Positions 16,957 to 26,874 of a DNA stretch of 64,000 bases are shown here, piece by piece. The notes beneath the pieces are model-generated. The model searched no databases. It was not told the DNA's origin and saw only the letters and a list, made by a program, of their open reading frames with translations. Position 1 is the stretch's first letter, and every line of letters begins with the position of its first letter. Source of the DNA: Duganella zoogloeoides (lineage in GTDB: Bacteria; Pseudomonadota; Gammaproteobacteria; Burkholderiales; Burkholderiaceae_D); assembly GCF_034479515.1 (NCBI RefSeq), contig NZ_CP140152.1, positions 1,550,001-1,614,000 on the forward strand. The letters run 5' to 3'. The position numbers were made by a program, and so were the translations under genes.

Positions 16957-19794
16957 TTAACCCGTGTTGCGCAACCCTGCCGCCACGCCGTTGATCGACA
17001 GGTGGATGCCGCGATGGACACGCTCATCGGTCTTCGCTTCCGTGGTCAAGGCGCGGTGGCGCTTGATCAGTTCCACTTGCAAGTGGTTGAGTGGATCGAT
17101 GTAGGCGATACGGTTCTGGATCGAGCGCGCCAGCAGCGGGTTGTTGACCAGCCGTTCTTCGGCGCCGGTGATGCGCTGCAGGATGGCCAGCGTGTTCGCA
17201 TGCTCTTCGGTGATGCGCTTGAAGATGCGCTCGCGCAGTTCCTTGTCAGCGACCAGTTCGGCGTAGCGCGAAGCGATCGCCAGGTCGGTCTTGGCCAGCA
17301 CCATGTCCATATTGGACAGCAGCGTGGCAAAGAACGGCCACTCGCGCGACATCACCTGCAGCTGCGCCAGGCGCTGATCCTGCTCGGCGCCGCCATCGGC
17401 CACCCACGCGCCGATGGCGCTGCCGAAGCCGTACCAGCCCGGCAGCAGCAGGCGGCACTGGCCCCACGAGAAGCCCCACGGGATGGCCCGCAGGTCCTCG
17501 ATGCGCTTGGTCGATTTACGCGACGCGGGACGCGAACCGAGGTTCAGTTCCGCGATCTCGGCGATCGGCGTGGCGGAAAAGAAGTAGTCGGTGAAGCCCG
17601 GGGTTTCATAGACCAGGTTGCGGTAGGCCTTGTAGGCGCGGTCGGAAATCTCCGCCATCACCGACTCGAACTGCTGCAACTGCGCCACGTGGGCCGCGTC
17701 TTCCGGCTGCGGCAACAGGCTCGCTTCCAGCGTGGCGGCAACGAGCAGCTCCAGGTTGCGGCGGCCGATGTCCTTGTTCGAGAATTTCGACGCGATGATC
17801 TCGCCCTGTTCGGTCAGGCGGATCTGGCCGTTGACGGTGCCGTGCGGCTGCGCCAGGATGGCCTCGTACGATGGACCGCCGCCGCGGCCGACGGTGCCGC
17901 CGCGGCCGTGGAACAGGCGCAGCTTGACGCCGGCGTTGGCGAACACGGTGACCAGGTGGGTCTCGGCCTTGTACAGCTCCCAGGTGGACGTGAGGAAGCC
18001 GCCGTCCTTGTTGGAGTCCGAGTAGCCGAGCATCACTTCCTGGATCTGGCCCTGCTTGGCGATCAGCGCCTTGACCAGCGGGATTGCCATCACGGCTTCC
18101 ATGATGCCTGCCGCGCGTTGCAGGTCGGGGATGGTTTCGAACAGCGGAATGACCATCAGGTCCAGTTCCTGTTCGGCCACCCGCAGCAGGCCCATTTCCT
18201 TTTGCAGCAGCAGCACTTCGAGCAGGTCGGAGACGGTCTCGGTGTGCGAGATGATGTAGTTGCGGATCGCGCGCACGCCGTAGCGCTGACGGATTTCGCG
18301 CGCGGCGCGCAGCACGCCCAGCTCGGACTGGGTTTCGTCCGAGTAGGCGATGTACGGCGACGACAGCAGGCGCGCCTGGCCCAGCTCGGACAGGATCAGC
18401 GCGACCTTGGCGTCTTCGTCCAGTGCCGAATAATCGGCTTCGGCGCCGGCCTTGGCGAACAGTTCGGCCAGCACGCGTTCGTGCACGTCCGACGACTGGC
18501 GCATGTCGAGCGAAGCGAGGTGGAAGCCGAAGATGTCGGCCGCGCGCTTGAGCGTGGACAGGCGCGGACGCACCAGCACCGCGCCGTGGTGCGCCTCGAG
18601 CGACTCGACCAGCACTTGCAGGTCGGCCGAAAACTCGGCGGCATTGGCGTACGGCTCGGCGTGGCCCACTTCCTTGCGCAGGATATTGGTGGCGCCCAGC
18701 GCGCGCGCGGTGCTGGCCAGGCGCGCATAGACGCCGATCAGGGCGCGGCGGTACGGTTCGTCGGCGCGGTGGTCCGACGTGTCGGGCGACTGGTCGGCCA
18801 GTGCCTGCAGCGCCGGCGAGCAGCCGATCATCAACGTGGAGATCGACAGCTCGGCGCCCAGCGTGTGCGCTTCCTCGAGATAGAAATCGAGGATGGTGGT
18901 GGCCTGGCGCGTGAGCGCGTGCTGCATGGTGCCGCCGTTGACGTTGGGGTTGCCATCGCGGTCGCCACCGATCCAGCTGCCCATCTGCACGTACGGCGCG
19001 TCGATGGTGGTGGTGTCGGCTTCACCGTAGTGGCTGGCGATGTCGCCTTCGATGTCGTCGTAGAGGCCGGGCAGTTCGCGCAGGAAGGTGATGCGGTAGT
19101 AGGACAGGGCGTTTTCGATTTCGTCGGCCACCGTCAGCTTGGTGTAGCGCAGCATGCGGGTTTGCCACAGCGTGGCCACGCGCGCGCGCAGCAGGTGCAG
19201 GTTGGCCGCGTCTTCCTTCGGCGTCAACGGCTGGTCGCGCTGGGCCAGCAGGCGCGCGATATCGTGCTCGGCGTCGAGAATCGATTTACGCTGCACCTCG
19301 GTCGGGTGGGCGGTAAGCACCGGTGCGATCAGGGCGTCCTGGAAAAACGTTTCGACGGTGTCGCGTTCGACGCCGGCGCTTTTCAGCTTGGCCAGCGCAT
19401 AGCTGACGCTGCCCTTCTGGGCGTCGGAGCCGGCCAGCTGGTGGGCGCGGCGGCGGCGGATGTGGTGCTGGTCCTCGGCGATATTGGCCAGGTGCGAGAA
19501 GTACGAGAACGCGCGCACGACGGTAATGGTCTGCTCGCGCGTGAGGATTTTCAGCATGCCGTCCAGTTCATTGGCGGCGGCCGTGTCGTCTTCGCGGCGG
19601 AAGCGCACAGCGGTCTGGCGGATGGTTTCGACCACGGCGAATACTTCTTCGCCTTCCTGGTCGCGCAGCACGTCGCCGAGCAGGCGGCCGAGCAGGCGGA
19701 TATCTTCTTTCAACGGCGCGTCTTTATCGGCGCCGGCTTGTTCGGGAATATTTTCAGCTTGGAAATCGTCAGTTGCACTAAATTGGTTTGCCAT
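16957..19794 (-). CDS. ppc: Phosphoenolpyruvate carboxylase
   Basis: A 945-residue cytosolic enzyme that adds bicarbonate to phosphoenolpyruvate to form oxaloacetate and refill the TCA cycle. Conserved elements include the catalytic His in [13 protein letters not shown] (about 160), [41 protein letters not shown] (about 634), the [13 protein letters not shown] segment and the obligatory C-terminal GLRNTG. The N-terminal 50 residues are acidic and family-variable. Length is typical (E. coli 883). The gene is divergent from hemC and closed by a strong hairpin. Confidence 0.97.
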   Translation of the reverse strand: MANQFSATDDFQAENIPEQAGADKDAPLKEDIRLLGRLLGDVLRDQEGEEVFAVVETIRQTAVRFRREDDTAAANELDGMLKILTREQTITVVRAFSYFSHLANIAEDQHHIRRRRAHQLAGSDAQKGSVSYALAKLKSAGVERDTVETFFQDALIAPVLTAHPTEVQRKSILDAEHDIARLLAQRDQPLTPKEDAANLHLLRARVATLWQTRMLRYTKLTVADEIENALSYYRITFLRELPGLYDDIEGDIASHYGEADTTTIDAPYVQMGSWIGGDRDGNPNVNGGTMQHALTRQATTILDFYLEEAHTLGAELSISTLMIGCSPALQALADQSPDTSDHRADEPYRRALIGVYARLASTARALGATNILRKEVGHAEPYANAAEFSADLQVLVESLEAHHGAVLVRPRLSTLKRAADIFGFHLASLDMRQSSDVHERVLAELFAKAGAEADYSALDEDAKVALILSELGQARLLSSPYIAYSDETQSELGVLRAAREIRQRYGVRAIRNYIISHTETVSDLLEVLLLQKEMGLLRVAEQELDLMVIPLFETIPDLQRAAGIMEAVMAIPLVKALIAKQGQIQEVMLGYSDSNKDGGFLTSTWELYKAETHLVTVFANAGVKLRLFHGRGGTVGRGGGPSYEAILAQPHGTVNGQIRLTEQGEIIASKFSNKDIGRRNLELLVAATLEASLLPQPEDAAHVAQLQQFESVMAEISDRAYKAYRNLVYETPGFTDYFFSATPIAEIAELNLGSRPASRKSTKRIEDLRAIPWGFSWGQCRLLLPGWYGFGSAIGAWVADGGAEQDQRLAQLQVMSREWPFFATLLSNMDMVLAKTDLAIASRYAELVADKELRERIFKRITEEHANTLAILQRITGAEERLVNNPLLARSIQNRIAYIDPLNHLQVELIKRHRALTTEAKTDERVHRGIHLSINGVAAGLRNTG

Positions 19795-19942
19795 GAGTTA
19801 TGCCGCAAAGAAATAAAATGTCGGTGCAAAGGCGGGTGGCCCGGGTCTGCAAGAGGGTGAGCATGGTAAAATTTGTGATCTTAGCCATACACGCTTGACT
19901 GGTCTGCGCCGGTTGGGCAGCAGCGACAGTGAAAGAACAGTT

Positions 19943-21058
19943 TTGAAAACATCCGAAGTAGTCCAGAGTACTCCATCCAGATTGGTGATCGCTTCGCGCG
20001 AAAGCCGGCTCGCCATGTGGCAGGCCGAGCATGTGCGCGAACGCTTGGCATTATTATATCCGCAGTGCGATGTCAAAATTGTCGGAATGACGACACGCGG
20101 CGATCAAATTCTGGATCGCACCTTGTCCAAGGTCGGCGGCAAGGGTTTGTTCGTGAAAGAACTCGAAGTCGCCATGGCCGAAGGCCGCGCCGACCTGGCC
20201 GTCCACTGCCTCAAGGACATGCCGATGGAGCTGCCCGAGGGCTTCGTGATGGGCGCGGTGCTCGAGCGCGAAGACGCGCGCGACGCCTTTGTCTCCAACG
20301 ACTACGCCACCCTGGCCGACCTGCCCGACGGCGCCATCGTCGGCACCAGCAGCCTGCGCCGCCAGTCGCTGATCGCCGCCAGCTTCCCGCGGCTGATCGT
20401 CAAGCCGCTGCGCGGCAACCTCGATACGCGCCTGGGCAAGCTCGATCGCGGCGAGTACGCCGCCATCATCCTGGCCGCTGCCGGCCTCAAGCGCCTCGGC
20501 CTGGCCGCCCGCATCCGCTCGGTGCTCGATCCCGAAACCAGCTTGCCGGCCCCGGGCCAGGGCACGCTGGCAATTGAAATTCCCGAACGCAGCGACGGCG
20601 TGGACCTGGTGGCGCTGCTGGCGCCCCTGCACCACGAAGACAGCGCGCTGGTGTCGATCGCCGAGCGCACCGTCTCGCGCGTGTTCGGCGGCAGCTGCCA
20701 GGTGCCGCTGGCGTCGTACGCCACCATAGACGGCGACCAGATGCACCTGCGCGCCATGGTGGCCACGCCCGACGGCGCACGCATGATCAGCGCCGAAGCG
20801 CGCGGCCCGGCGGTTGACGCCGCCGTGCTGGGCGCGCAAGTGGCGCAGATGCTGGGCGAGCAGGGCGCGGTCGAGATCCTGGCCGCGTGCCTGAGCGAAG
20901 CGGCGCAAGCCGACGATGCGGCCCGCTCGGCCGAGCTGAAGGCCGATGCCCAGGCTGACGTCGAAGCTGGCGTGGCGCAAAACCAGCCTGAAGTTCAGCC
21001 GGCGGAGCAGCCGCAGGCCGCGAGTCTGCCCGGAGTTCAGCCCGGGACCGGGACCTGA
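19943..21058 (+). CDS. hemC: Hydroxymethylbilane synthase (porphobilinogen deaminase)
   Basis: A 371-residue enzyme that polymerises four porphobilinogens into hydroxymethylbilane in heme synthesis. Conserved segments are [64 protein letters not shown] and [13 protein letters not shown], whose Cys holds the dipyrromethane cofactor. After the usual end (about residue 315) there is an extra tail of about 55 residues rich in Ala, Glu, Gln and Asp. A TTG at 19943 gives the expected MKTSEVVQS start; the frame is open to a TTG at 19895. hemD follows after 38 bp in a hemC-D-X-Y cluster. Confidence 0.95.
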   Translation: MKTSEVVQSTPSRLVIASRESRLAMWQAEHVRERLALLYPQCDVKIVGMTTRGDQILDRTLSKVGGKGLFVKELEVAMAEGRADLAVHCLKDMPMELPEGFVMGAVLEREDARDAFVSNDYATLADLPDGAIVGTSSLRRQSLIAASFPRLIVKPLRGNLDTRLGKLDRGEYAAIILAAAGLKRLGLAARIRSVLDPETSLPAPGQGTLAIEIPERSDGVDLVALLAPLHHEDSALVSIAERTVSRVFGGSCQVPLASYATIDGDQMHLRAMVATPDGARMISAEARGPAVDAAVLGAQVAQMLGEQGAVEILAACLSEAAQADDAARSAELKADAQADVEAGVAQNQPEVQPAEQPQAASLPGVQPGTGT

Positions 21059-21096
21059 GTGGCGCCCCCGGCGCCCATGTCAAGCGAGAGTTTGTG

Positions 21097-21945
21097 ATGG
21101 CCGGCGCCGTCATCATCACCCGTCCGCTGGCGCAGGCGCGCCCGCTGGCCGCGCGCGTGGCGGCGCTGGGCCACGCGGTGGAAGTGCTGCCGCTGCTCGA
21201 GATCACGCCGCTGCCCGAACCCGCCGAATTGCTGGCTGCCCTGGCGCGCCTCACGGCTCATCAGCCTCAATCGCAACCTCACTCGCAGCCGCATTCCCAG
21301 CTTCACCCCCAGCCTTATTACCAGTTGGTCGCGTTTGTCTCGCCCAACGCCATCGATGCCGCTTTCGCCCACTTGACCACCGTGCCGCCCGGCGTGACCT
21401 GGGCGGTGGTGGGCGAGGGCAGCCGGCTGGCGCTGGCCGGCCATGGCGTGGCTGCTCCCGGTGCGCACGTGGTCAGCCCGCATGACACCGCCCACAGCGA
21501 CTCCGAACACCTGCTGCAAACCCTCGATCTGGCTGCCTTGAACGGCAAGCGCGCCCTGATCATCCGTGGCGATGGCGGCCGCGATCTGCTGGCCGACGGG
21601 CTGCGCGCGGCCGGCGCCCAGGTGGACGTGGTGCCCGCCTACCGGCGCGCGCCACCAGCGCTCTCCGCCGAACTCGAAGCCACGCTGCGCCGCCTGCTGG
21701 TGCGGGACAACGACTGGATCATCACCAGCTCGGAGGCGCTGCGCGGCCTGTGCGGCATCCTGGCCGAACTCGACGCGCGCACGCCGGCCGGTGAAACGCC
21801 ATGTGTTGTATCAATGCAACAACAGCATTTGATCGTACCGCATGCCCGGATCGCGGAGACTGCGCATAATCTCGGTTTTTCCCGGACCTCCCTCACCGGA
21901 TCAGGCGACGAACGGTTGCTGGCCGCGCTACAATCACGCCTATGA
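21097..21945 (+). CDS. hemD: Uroporphyrinogen-III synthase with His/Gln insert
   Basis: A 282-residue HemD that cyclises hydroxymethylbilane to uroporphyrinogen III. The two-domain fold is recognisable from VIITRPLAQARPLAARVAAL, FVSPNAIDAAF, GKRALIIRGDGGRDLLADGL and DWIITSSEALRGL. An unusual low-complexity insert at residues about 54-75 consists almost only of His, Gln, Ser and Pro (HQPQSQPHSQPHSQLHPQP), lying just before the conserved YQLVAFVSP strand. The ATG at 21097 is used; the GTG three bases earlier is an alternative. The stop overlaps the hemX start by ATGA. Confidence 0.9.
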   Translation: MAGAVIITRPLAQARPLAARVAALGHAVEVLPLLEITPLPEPAELLAALARLTAHQPQSQPHSQPHSQLHPQPYYQLVAFVSPNAIDAAFAHLTTVPPGVTWAVVGEGSRLALAGHGVAAPGAHVVSPHDTAHSDSEHLLQTLDLAALNGKRALIIRGDGGRDLLADGLRAAGAQVDVVPAYRRAPPALSAELEATLRRLLVRDNDWIITSSEALRGLCGILAELDARTPAGETPCVVSMQQQHLIVPHARIAETAHNLGFSRTSLTGSGDERLLAALQSRL

Positions 21946-23120
21946 ACGAACTGCCTACATTACCCGACCCCGCCGTCTCCGGCGCTTCCGCTCCCGGCGG
22001 CGCCGATCCTTCGGCCGCGCCGTCCAAGCCGGTCCTGTCGTCCTCCGAGCCCACCTTGCTCGCCACGCTGCAGCAGCCCAAGGTGCTGCTCGTCGGCGTG
22101 GTGGTGCTGGCGCTGCTGCTGGCCGGCCAAACCTGGTCGTCGCACAGGCAAGTGAGCAAGCTGCGCCAGGAAATGGCGCTGCGCCTGCAAAAGGGCGACA
22201 CCATCAACGGCGAGACCAACAACCTGGCGCGCCAGGTACAGGAGTCCAGCCGCGAGCTGCAAGCCAAGGTCACCGTGCTGGAAAGCCGGCAGCAGGAATC
22301 GCAAAGCCAGCAACTGGCGCTCGAACAGCTGTACCAGGACCTGTCGAAGAACCGCGACGAATGGGCGCTTACCGAGATCGAGCAAGTGCTGTCCACCGCC
22401 AGCCAGCAGCTGCAACTGGCCGGCAACGTGCCGGGCGCGCTGATCGCGCTGCAAAACGCCGACCGCAGCCTGTCGCGCTCGGACAAGCCGCAGTTCATCA
22501 CCATCCGCCGGGCGATCGCCAAGGACACCGAAAAGCTCAAGGCCCTGCCCAATGTCGATTCGGTGGGCGTGGCCCTGCGCCTCGATAACGTGATCGCCCA
22601 GATCGACACGCTGCCCATGCTGTCCGACGAAAAGCCCACGCTGCCGGCCGCGCCCGAACGCAAGCCGCGCAAGCCGGTGCTCGACAAGAACGGCAAGCCG
22701 GTGCCGGTGGCCGCCAACGCCGAACCGGAATCGACGCCGTGGCTGCAATCGCTGCAAGGCGCCTGGACCGGCTGGAGCACCGAGATGTGGACCGACGTGC
22801 GCCAGCTGATCCGCGTGCGCAGTGTCGATCATCCCGATGCGCTGATGGTCTCGCCCACCCAGGCCTACTTCATGCGTGAAAACCTCAAGCTGCGCCTGCT
22901 CAACGCCCGCATGGCGCTGTTGTCGCGCAACGAGACCGCTTTCCGCGCCGACCTGGCTGCCGCCCAGGAAGCGCTGGTCAAGTACTACGACACCCGCACC
23001 CGCGCCACCCAAAGCGTGCAGGCGCTGCTGCGCCAGGTTCAAAGCAGCAACCTGGCCATCGAGATGCCCACCCTGTCCGACAGCCTGAACGCGGTACGCA
23101 ACTACAAGGCGAAGCCATAG
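21942..23120 (+). CDS. hemX: HemX-like membrane protein of the heme cluster
   Basis: A 392-residue inner-membrane protein. The first 45 residues are Pro/Ala/Ser rich, then one membrane span (VLLVGVVVLALLLAG, about residues 46-62) is followed by a long coiled-coil periplasmic region (SSRELQAKVTVLESRQQESQ). Family members sit in hemCDXY operons and are often labelled uroporphyrinogen-III C-methyltransferase, but no methyltransferase motif is visible here. A structural role for the heme-synthesis complex is an inference. It is coupled to hemD by ATGA and to hemY by a 1-bp gap. Confidence 0.9.
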   Translation: MNELPTLPDPAVSGASAPGGADPSAAPSKPVLSSSEPTLLATLQQPKVLLVGVVVLALLLAGQTWSSHRQVSKLRQEMALRLQKGDTINGETNNLARQVQESSRELQAKVTVLESRQQESQSQQLALEQLYQDLSKNRDEWALTEIEQVLSTASQQLQLAGNVPGALIALQNADRSLSRSDKPQFITIRRAIAKDTEKLKALPNVDSVGVALRLDNVIAQIDTLPMLSDEKPTLPAAPERKPRKPVLDKNGKPVPVAANAEPESTPWLQSLQGAWTGWSTEMWTDVRQLIRVRSVDHPDALMVSPTQAYFMRENLKLRLLNARMALLSRNETAFRADLAAAQEALVKYYDTRTRATQSVQALLRQVQSSNLAIEMPTLSDSLNAVRNYKAKP

Positions 23121-23121
23121 C

Positions 23122-24318
23122 ATGCGGATATTTCTCTGGTTAGTCGCGCTGATGGCTGCGGCCATCGGTATCGCCGTGACAGCCCGCTTCAACCCGGGCA
23201 ACGTGGTGCTGTTCTACCCGCCGCACCGCATCGACCTGTCGCTCAACCTGTTCTGCGTGCTGCTGGCGCTGCTCTTCGTGCTGCTGTACGTGGTGATCCG
23301 CGCAGTGCGCGCCACCGTCAAGATGCCGCGCAAGGTGGCCGCCTACCGCCAGCAAAAGCGCGAACGCGATGGCAACAAGGGCCTGCGCGAAGCGTTGAAG
23401 GCACTGTTCGAAGGCCGCTTCGGCCACGCTGAAAAAGCCGCGCTGCGCGCGTCCGAACTGCCGGAAAACGCCGGCGTGGCCGCGCTGATCGGCGCCCGCG
23501 CGGCCCACCGCATGCGCCAGGCTGCGCGCCGCGACCAGTGGCTCGCCCGCCTGCAGGACGACAACGCCATGAAGACGGCGCGCCTGATGACGGTGACCGA
23601 ATTGCTGGTGGACGATCACCAGCCCGAGGCCGCGCTGGCCGCCGTGCGCGAACTGAACGCCAGCGGCACCCGCCACATCCACGCGCTGCAATGGTCGCTC
23701 AAGGCTCACCAGCAGGCCAAGAACTGGCCCGAGGTGCTGCGCCTGGTGCGCTCGCTCGACAAGCACCGCGCGCTGCATCCGGCGCTGTCGTCGCGCCTGC
23801 GCGAGCTGGCCTACGAAGACCTGCTCACCGATAAAACCCACGACGCCGAGTCGCTGCTGCGCGTATGGTCCACCGTGCCGAACGCCGACCGCATCAAGCC
23901 GTACATCGCCTGCCGCGCCGCCACCGCCCTCAACGCCCGTGGCCTGCACGACGAAGCGCGCCTGGTGGCCGAGGAGTCGCTCAACGCCGACTGGGACGAC
24001 CGCGTGGTGCGCACCTACCGCGAAGCGGCGGCGCCCGCTGGCTCGGCCGCGCTGCTCACCCAGATCAACCACTGCGAACGCTGGATGCAAACCCGCCCGA
24101 CCGACGCCGAACTGGCGCTCACCCTCGGCTCGCTGTGTCTCAAGCAAAAACTGTGGGGCAAGGCCCAGCGCCACCTGGAGCAGGCTTTGTCCGACGCCGC
24201 CGACCCGCGCATGGTGCGCGAGTCGCACCTGAAGCTGGCGCAGCTGCACGAAGCGCTGCAGCAGACGGAGGAGGCGGCCAGCCACTACCGGCAGTGCGCG
24301 CTGGCGACCGTGCTGTAA
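23122..24318 (+). CDS. hemY: HemY-like membrane protein with TPR-type repeats
   Basis: A 398-residue protein with two N-terminal membrane spans (FLWLVALMAAAIGIAVTA and LFCVLLALLFVLLYVVI) of the HemY_N domain. A cytoplasmic helical-repeat region of TPR type follows, including LTLGSLCLKQKLWGKAQRHL and LKLAQLHEALQQTEEAASHY. HemY is the last gene of the heme cluster in many proteobacteria. It is essential for normal heme synthesis in some species, but its exact activity is debated. It is co-transcribed with hemX and ends at a bidirectional terminator shared with the TonB receptor gene. Confidence 0.92.
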   Translation: MRIFLWLVALMAAAIGIAVTARFNPGNVVLFYPPHRIDLSLNLFCVLLALLFVLLYVVIRAVRATVKMPRKVAAYRQQKRERDGNKGLREALKALFEGRFGHAEKAALRASELPENAGVAALIGARAAHRMRQAARRDQWLARLQDDNAMKTARLMTVTELLVDDHQPEAALAAVRELNASGTRHIHALQWSLKAHQQAKNWPEVLRLVRSLDKHRALHPALSSRLRELAYEDLLTDKTHDAESLLRVWSTVPNADRIKPYIACRAATALNARGLHDEARLVAEESLNADWDDRVVRTYREAAAPAGSAALLTQINHCERWMQTRPTDAELALTLGSLCLKQKLWGKAQRHLEQALSDAADPRMVRESHLKLAQLHEALQQTEEAASHYRQCALATVL

Positions 24319-24320
24319 AA

Positions 24321-24347
24321 AAATTGGACCGCAGCGCGGTCCAATTT
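24321..24347. terminator. Bidirectional terminator between hemY and the TonB receptor
   Basis: A perfect 12-bp stem, AAATTGGACCGC with GCGGTCCAATTT and a 3-base loop. It has A-tracts and T-tracts on both sides and sits between the two convergent stop codons (24318 and 24350). Confidence 0.9.
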
Positions 24348-24349
24348 GC

Positions 24350-26773
24350 CTAGAACTTGTAGTTGGCTGTCACCACCGCGCTGCGCGGATCGCCATACAC
24401 GCCCGTCCCGTACGACCCCATCCCCGGCATATAGGTCTTATCGAGCACGTTGTTGACGTTTAAGGCCACGCTTACGCGCCGGTTGATGTCATAGCGCGCC
24501 ATCAGTCCCAGCACCGCGTAAGACGGCTGCGTTGCGCGCCAGCGGCGGGCGTCCGAGGTTTGATAATAGGTCTCGCTCTGCCAGGTCAGCGAACCGCCCA
24601 CGGTCAGCTGGTCCAGCGCGCCCGCCAACTGGTAGGCCGTGCTCAGTTTGAACAGGTGCTTGGGCTGGTTGGTGTTCACCGCGCTCAGGATCACGTCGGG
24701 CTGCGACGGAATGCGCGACGTGCGGAAGGTGTAGCCGCCCGCCACATTCCATCCCGGCGCCGCCTGGCCCGACAATTCCAGTTCCACGCCCTTGCTGGTC
24801 ACGCCCTCGATCGGGCGGTAGATCTCGCCGCCGGTGGCCGCGTTGATGCCCACGTACTGCGCCGAGTTGTTTTGCTCGGTACGAAACACGGCGATACCGG
24901 CGTTCAGGCGCTGGTCGAAGAACTCGCCCTTGATGCCCGCTTCGACATTCTTGCCGGTCAGCGGATCGAGCGAACGGTCGCTGGCATCCTTGTAATAGGT
25001 TTGCGGCCGGAAGATGTCGGTATAGCTGGCGTACACCGACCAGTGGCGATTGACGTCATATACCACGCCCGCGTACGGCACCACTTTTTCGCCGATGTCG
25101 AGGTTGTCTGCTACCGCGCGCACGCCGGCGTTATTGACCTGGAAGTCATACAGCTTGTACCAGCTCATGCGCGCGCCGAGGATCACCGACAAGGCGTCGG
25201 TGGGGCGCAAGCGGGTGGCCAGCGACAGGCCCTTTTCGGTGATCGTGGTTTCGCGGTCGGCACGCCGGGCATAGGATACCGGCTGCGCCAGGGTGCCGTT
25301 CCACGCAAAATAGTCGGGTACCGGGATCAGCGCCGGGCTGGTATACAGCTGGGCGTCCTTCACCGCGCGCGAGTAGCCGGCGCCGAGCATCAGCTCGTGC
25401 TGGCGGCCGAACAGGGTAAACGGGCCGGTCAAAGCCAGGTTGGCGCTGTCCGTGTGCGCCTGGCTGGGCAGCACCCCGGCCAGCAGCCGCACGCCGGCGC
25501 CGGTGGCGCGGTCCACGGCGCCGTTGTAGGCCGAGCCGTATTCCACTTCCTTCGACTGCTTGAGGTGGCTGGCCGACAGATCGAGCTTCCAGCCGCCGTC
25601 GAAACTGTGCCTGAGCGAGGCAAAGGTGTTGGCGCTGTTGTTGTCCCAGTACGACCAGCGCGCGGCCGGGTTGAGCGAGCGGCGGAAATCGGTTTGCGCG
25701 CCGTCGCTGTAGAACAGCGGAATATGGCCGAAGGTGGCGCCATCGGCGCGTGAACGCATATAGTCGATGCCGGCCGTGAGCACGGTACGCGGGCCGAGGT
25801 CGGCCTCGACGATGGCGTAGGCGTTGCGGGTGTCGCGCTGGTAGTAATCGATATACGAGTCGGCATTTTGCGCGGCCAGCACCACGCGTGCGCGCACCGT
25901 ACCGGCAGCGTTGAGCGGACCCGAAACGTCGGCCACGCCGCGATAGCGGCTCCACGAGCCGGCGCTGGCATTGAGGGAGCCGGCAAATTCGCTGGTGGGC
26001 CGCTTGCGCACCAGGTTGATGGTGGCGGACGGATTGCCGGCGCCTGTCAAGAGCCCGGCCGCGCCGCGCACCACTTCCACGTGATCGTAGATGGCGCTGT
26101 CGCCAATGGCGGTGGTGTACTGGTTGGAGCTGTCGAGGGTGTTCGGCACGCCGTCGAACTGGAAGTTCTCGATGGTATAGCCGCGCGCATAAAAAGTGGC
26201 GCGTTCGCTGTCGTTACGGCCGACGGTCACGCCCACGGTTTTTTCCAGGATATCGGGCACGGTGACGAGGGCCTGGTCGTCCATTTGCTGGCGCGTGATC
26301 ACGCTGACCGACTGCGGCGTTTCGCGCGCGGACAGGCCCAGGCGGGTGGCGGTGCTCATCGAGCGCATGCCGTAGGCGCCGCTGCCTTCGGTGACGTTGT
26401 CGGCTTCGCCCCGGGCCGAGACGCTGATGGGGGCCAGCGTTTGCGCGATGGGCGCAGCGGAGGCTGGCGTAGCGATGCGGCGCACATTGTAGCTGCGCTC
26501 GCCCTGATTGACTGCTTCCAGGCCGCTGCCGGCCAGCAGCGCGGCGAAACCGGAGGCCGGCGTATGCGCGCCCTGCAGTCCGGGCGAGGTATGGCCTGCA
26601 GCGAGCGCCGGATCGAACGACAGCGCGGCGCCGGCGGCGGCCGCGAACTGGTTGAGGACGGACGCCAGCGGTCCGGCGGGAATCTGGTAGTTGCGGGTGG
26701 ACTCGGCGGGCGCGGAGATAGCAAACGGCATGGCGAGCGCCAATGCCAGTGGGGTCATGCGGAGATTGAACAT
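24350..26773 (-). CDS. TonB-dependent siderophore receptor with signalling domain
   Basis: An 807-residue outer-membrane receptor. After a signal peptide (1-23) comes an STN signalling domain (about 27-78; YQIPAGPLASVLNQFAAAAG), then a linker, a plug (about 125-235; RETPQSVSVITRQQMDDQ, YARGYTIENFQFDGVPNTL) and a 22-strand barrel ending in the aromatic ANYKF. The plug motifs are those of FhuE/FpvA-type ferric-siderophore receptors. The STN domain signals to the adjacent FecR. The operon order is sigma factor, FecR, receptor, behind a Fur box, so expression should respond to iron limitation and to the bound siderophore. Which siderophore is not visible. Confidence 0.93.
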   Translation of the reverse strand: MFNLRMTPLALALAMPFAISAPAESTRNYQIPAGPLASVLNQFAAAAGAALSFDPALAAGHTSPGLQGAHTPASGFAALLAGSGLEAVNQGERSYNVRRIATPASAAPIAQTLAPISVSARGEADNVTEGSGAYGMRSMSTATRLGLSARETPQSVSVITRQQMDDQALVTVPDILEKTVGVTVGRNDSERATFYARGYTIENFQFDGVPNTLDSSNQYTTAIGDSAIYDHVEVVRGAAGLLTGAGNPSATINLVRKRPTSEFAGSLNASAGSWSRYRGVADVSGPLNAAGTVRARVVLAAQNADSYIDYYQRDTRNAYAIVEADLGPRTVLTAGIDYMRSRADGATFGHIPLFYSDGAQTDFRRSLNPAARWSYWDNNSANTFASLRHSFDGGWKLDLSASHLKQSKEVEYGSAYNGAVDRATGAGVRLLAGVLPSQAHTDSANLALTGPFTLFGRQHELMLGAGYSRAVKDAQLYTSPALIPVPDYFAWNGTLAQPVSYARRADRETTITEKGLSLATRLRPTDALSVILGARMSWYKLYDFQVNNAGVRAVADNLDIGEKVVPYAGVVYDVNRHWSVYASYTDIFRPQTYYKDASDRSLDPLTGKNVEAGIKGEFFDQRLNAGIAVFRTEQNNSAQYVGINAATGGEIYRPIEGVTSKGVELELSGQAAPGWNVAGGYTFRTSRIPSQPDVILSAVNTNQPKHLFKLSTAYQLAGALDQLTVGGSLTWQSETYYQTSDARRWRATQPSYAVLGLMARYDINRRVSVALNVNNVLDKTYMPGMGSYGTGVYGDPRSAVVTANYKF

Positions 26774-26874
26774 ACGGGCCTTGTAAAGTTGGACGATCAG
26801 GGAGTTCCTGTCCTGTAGGCCGGATGAAATGCAAAAAGTGGAAAATTATTTTGAAAATAGTTGAGCACCTGCGT

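Noticed and set aside
16948..19860. A 970-codon open frame on the plus strand opposite ppc
   Set aside because: It is the antisense shadow of ppc in GC-rich DNA. Its product is low-complexity, Arg/Gln/Val rich, and has no family likeness, while the opposite strand encodes full-length PEP carboxylase.
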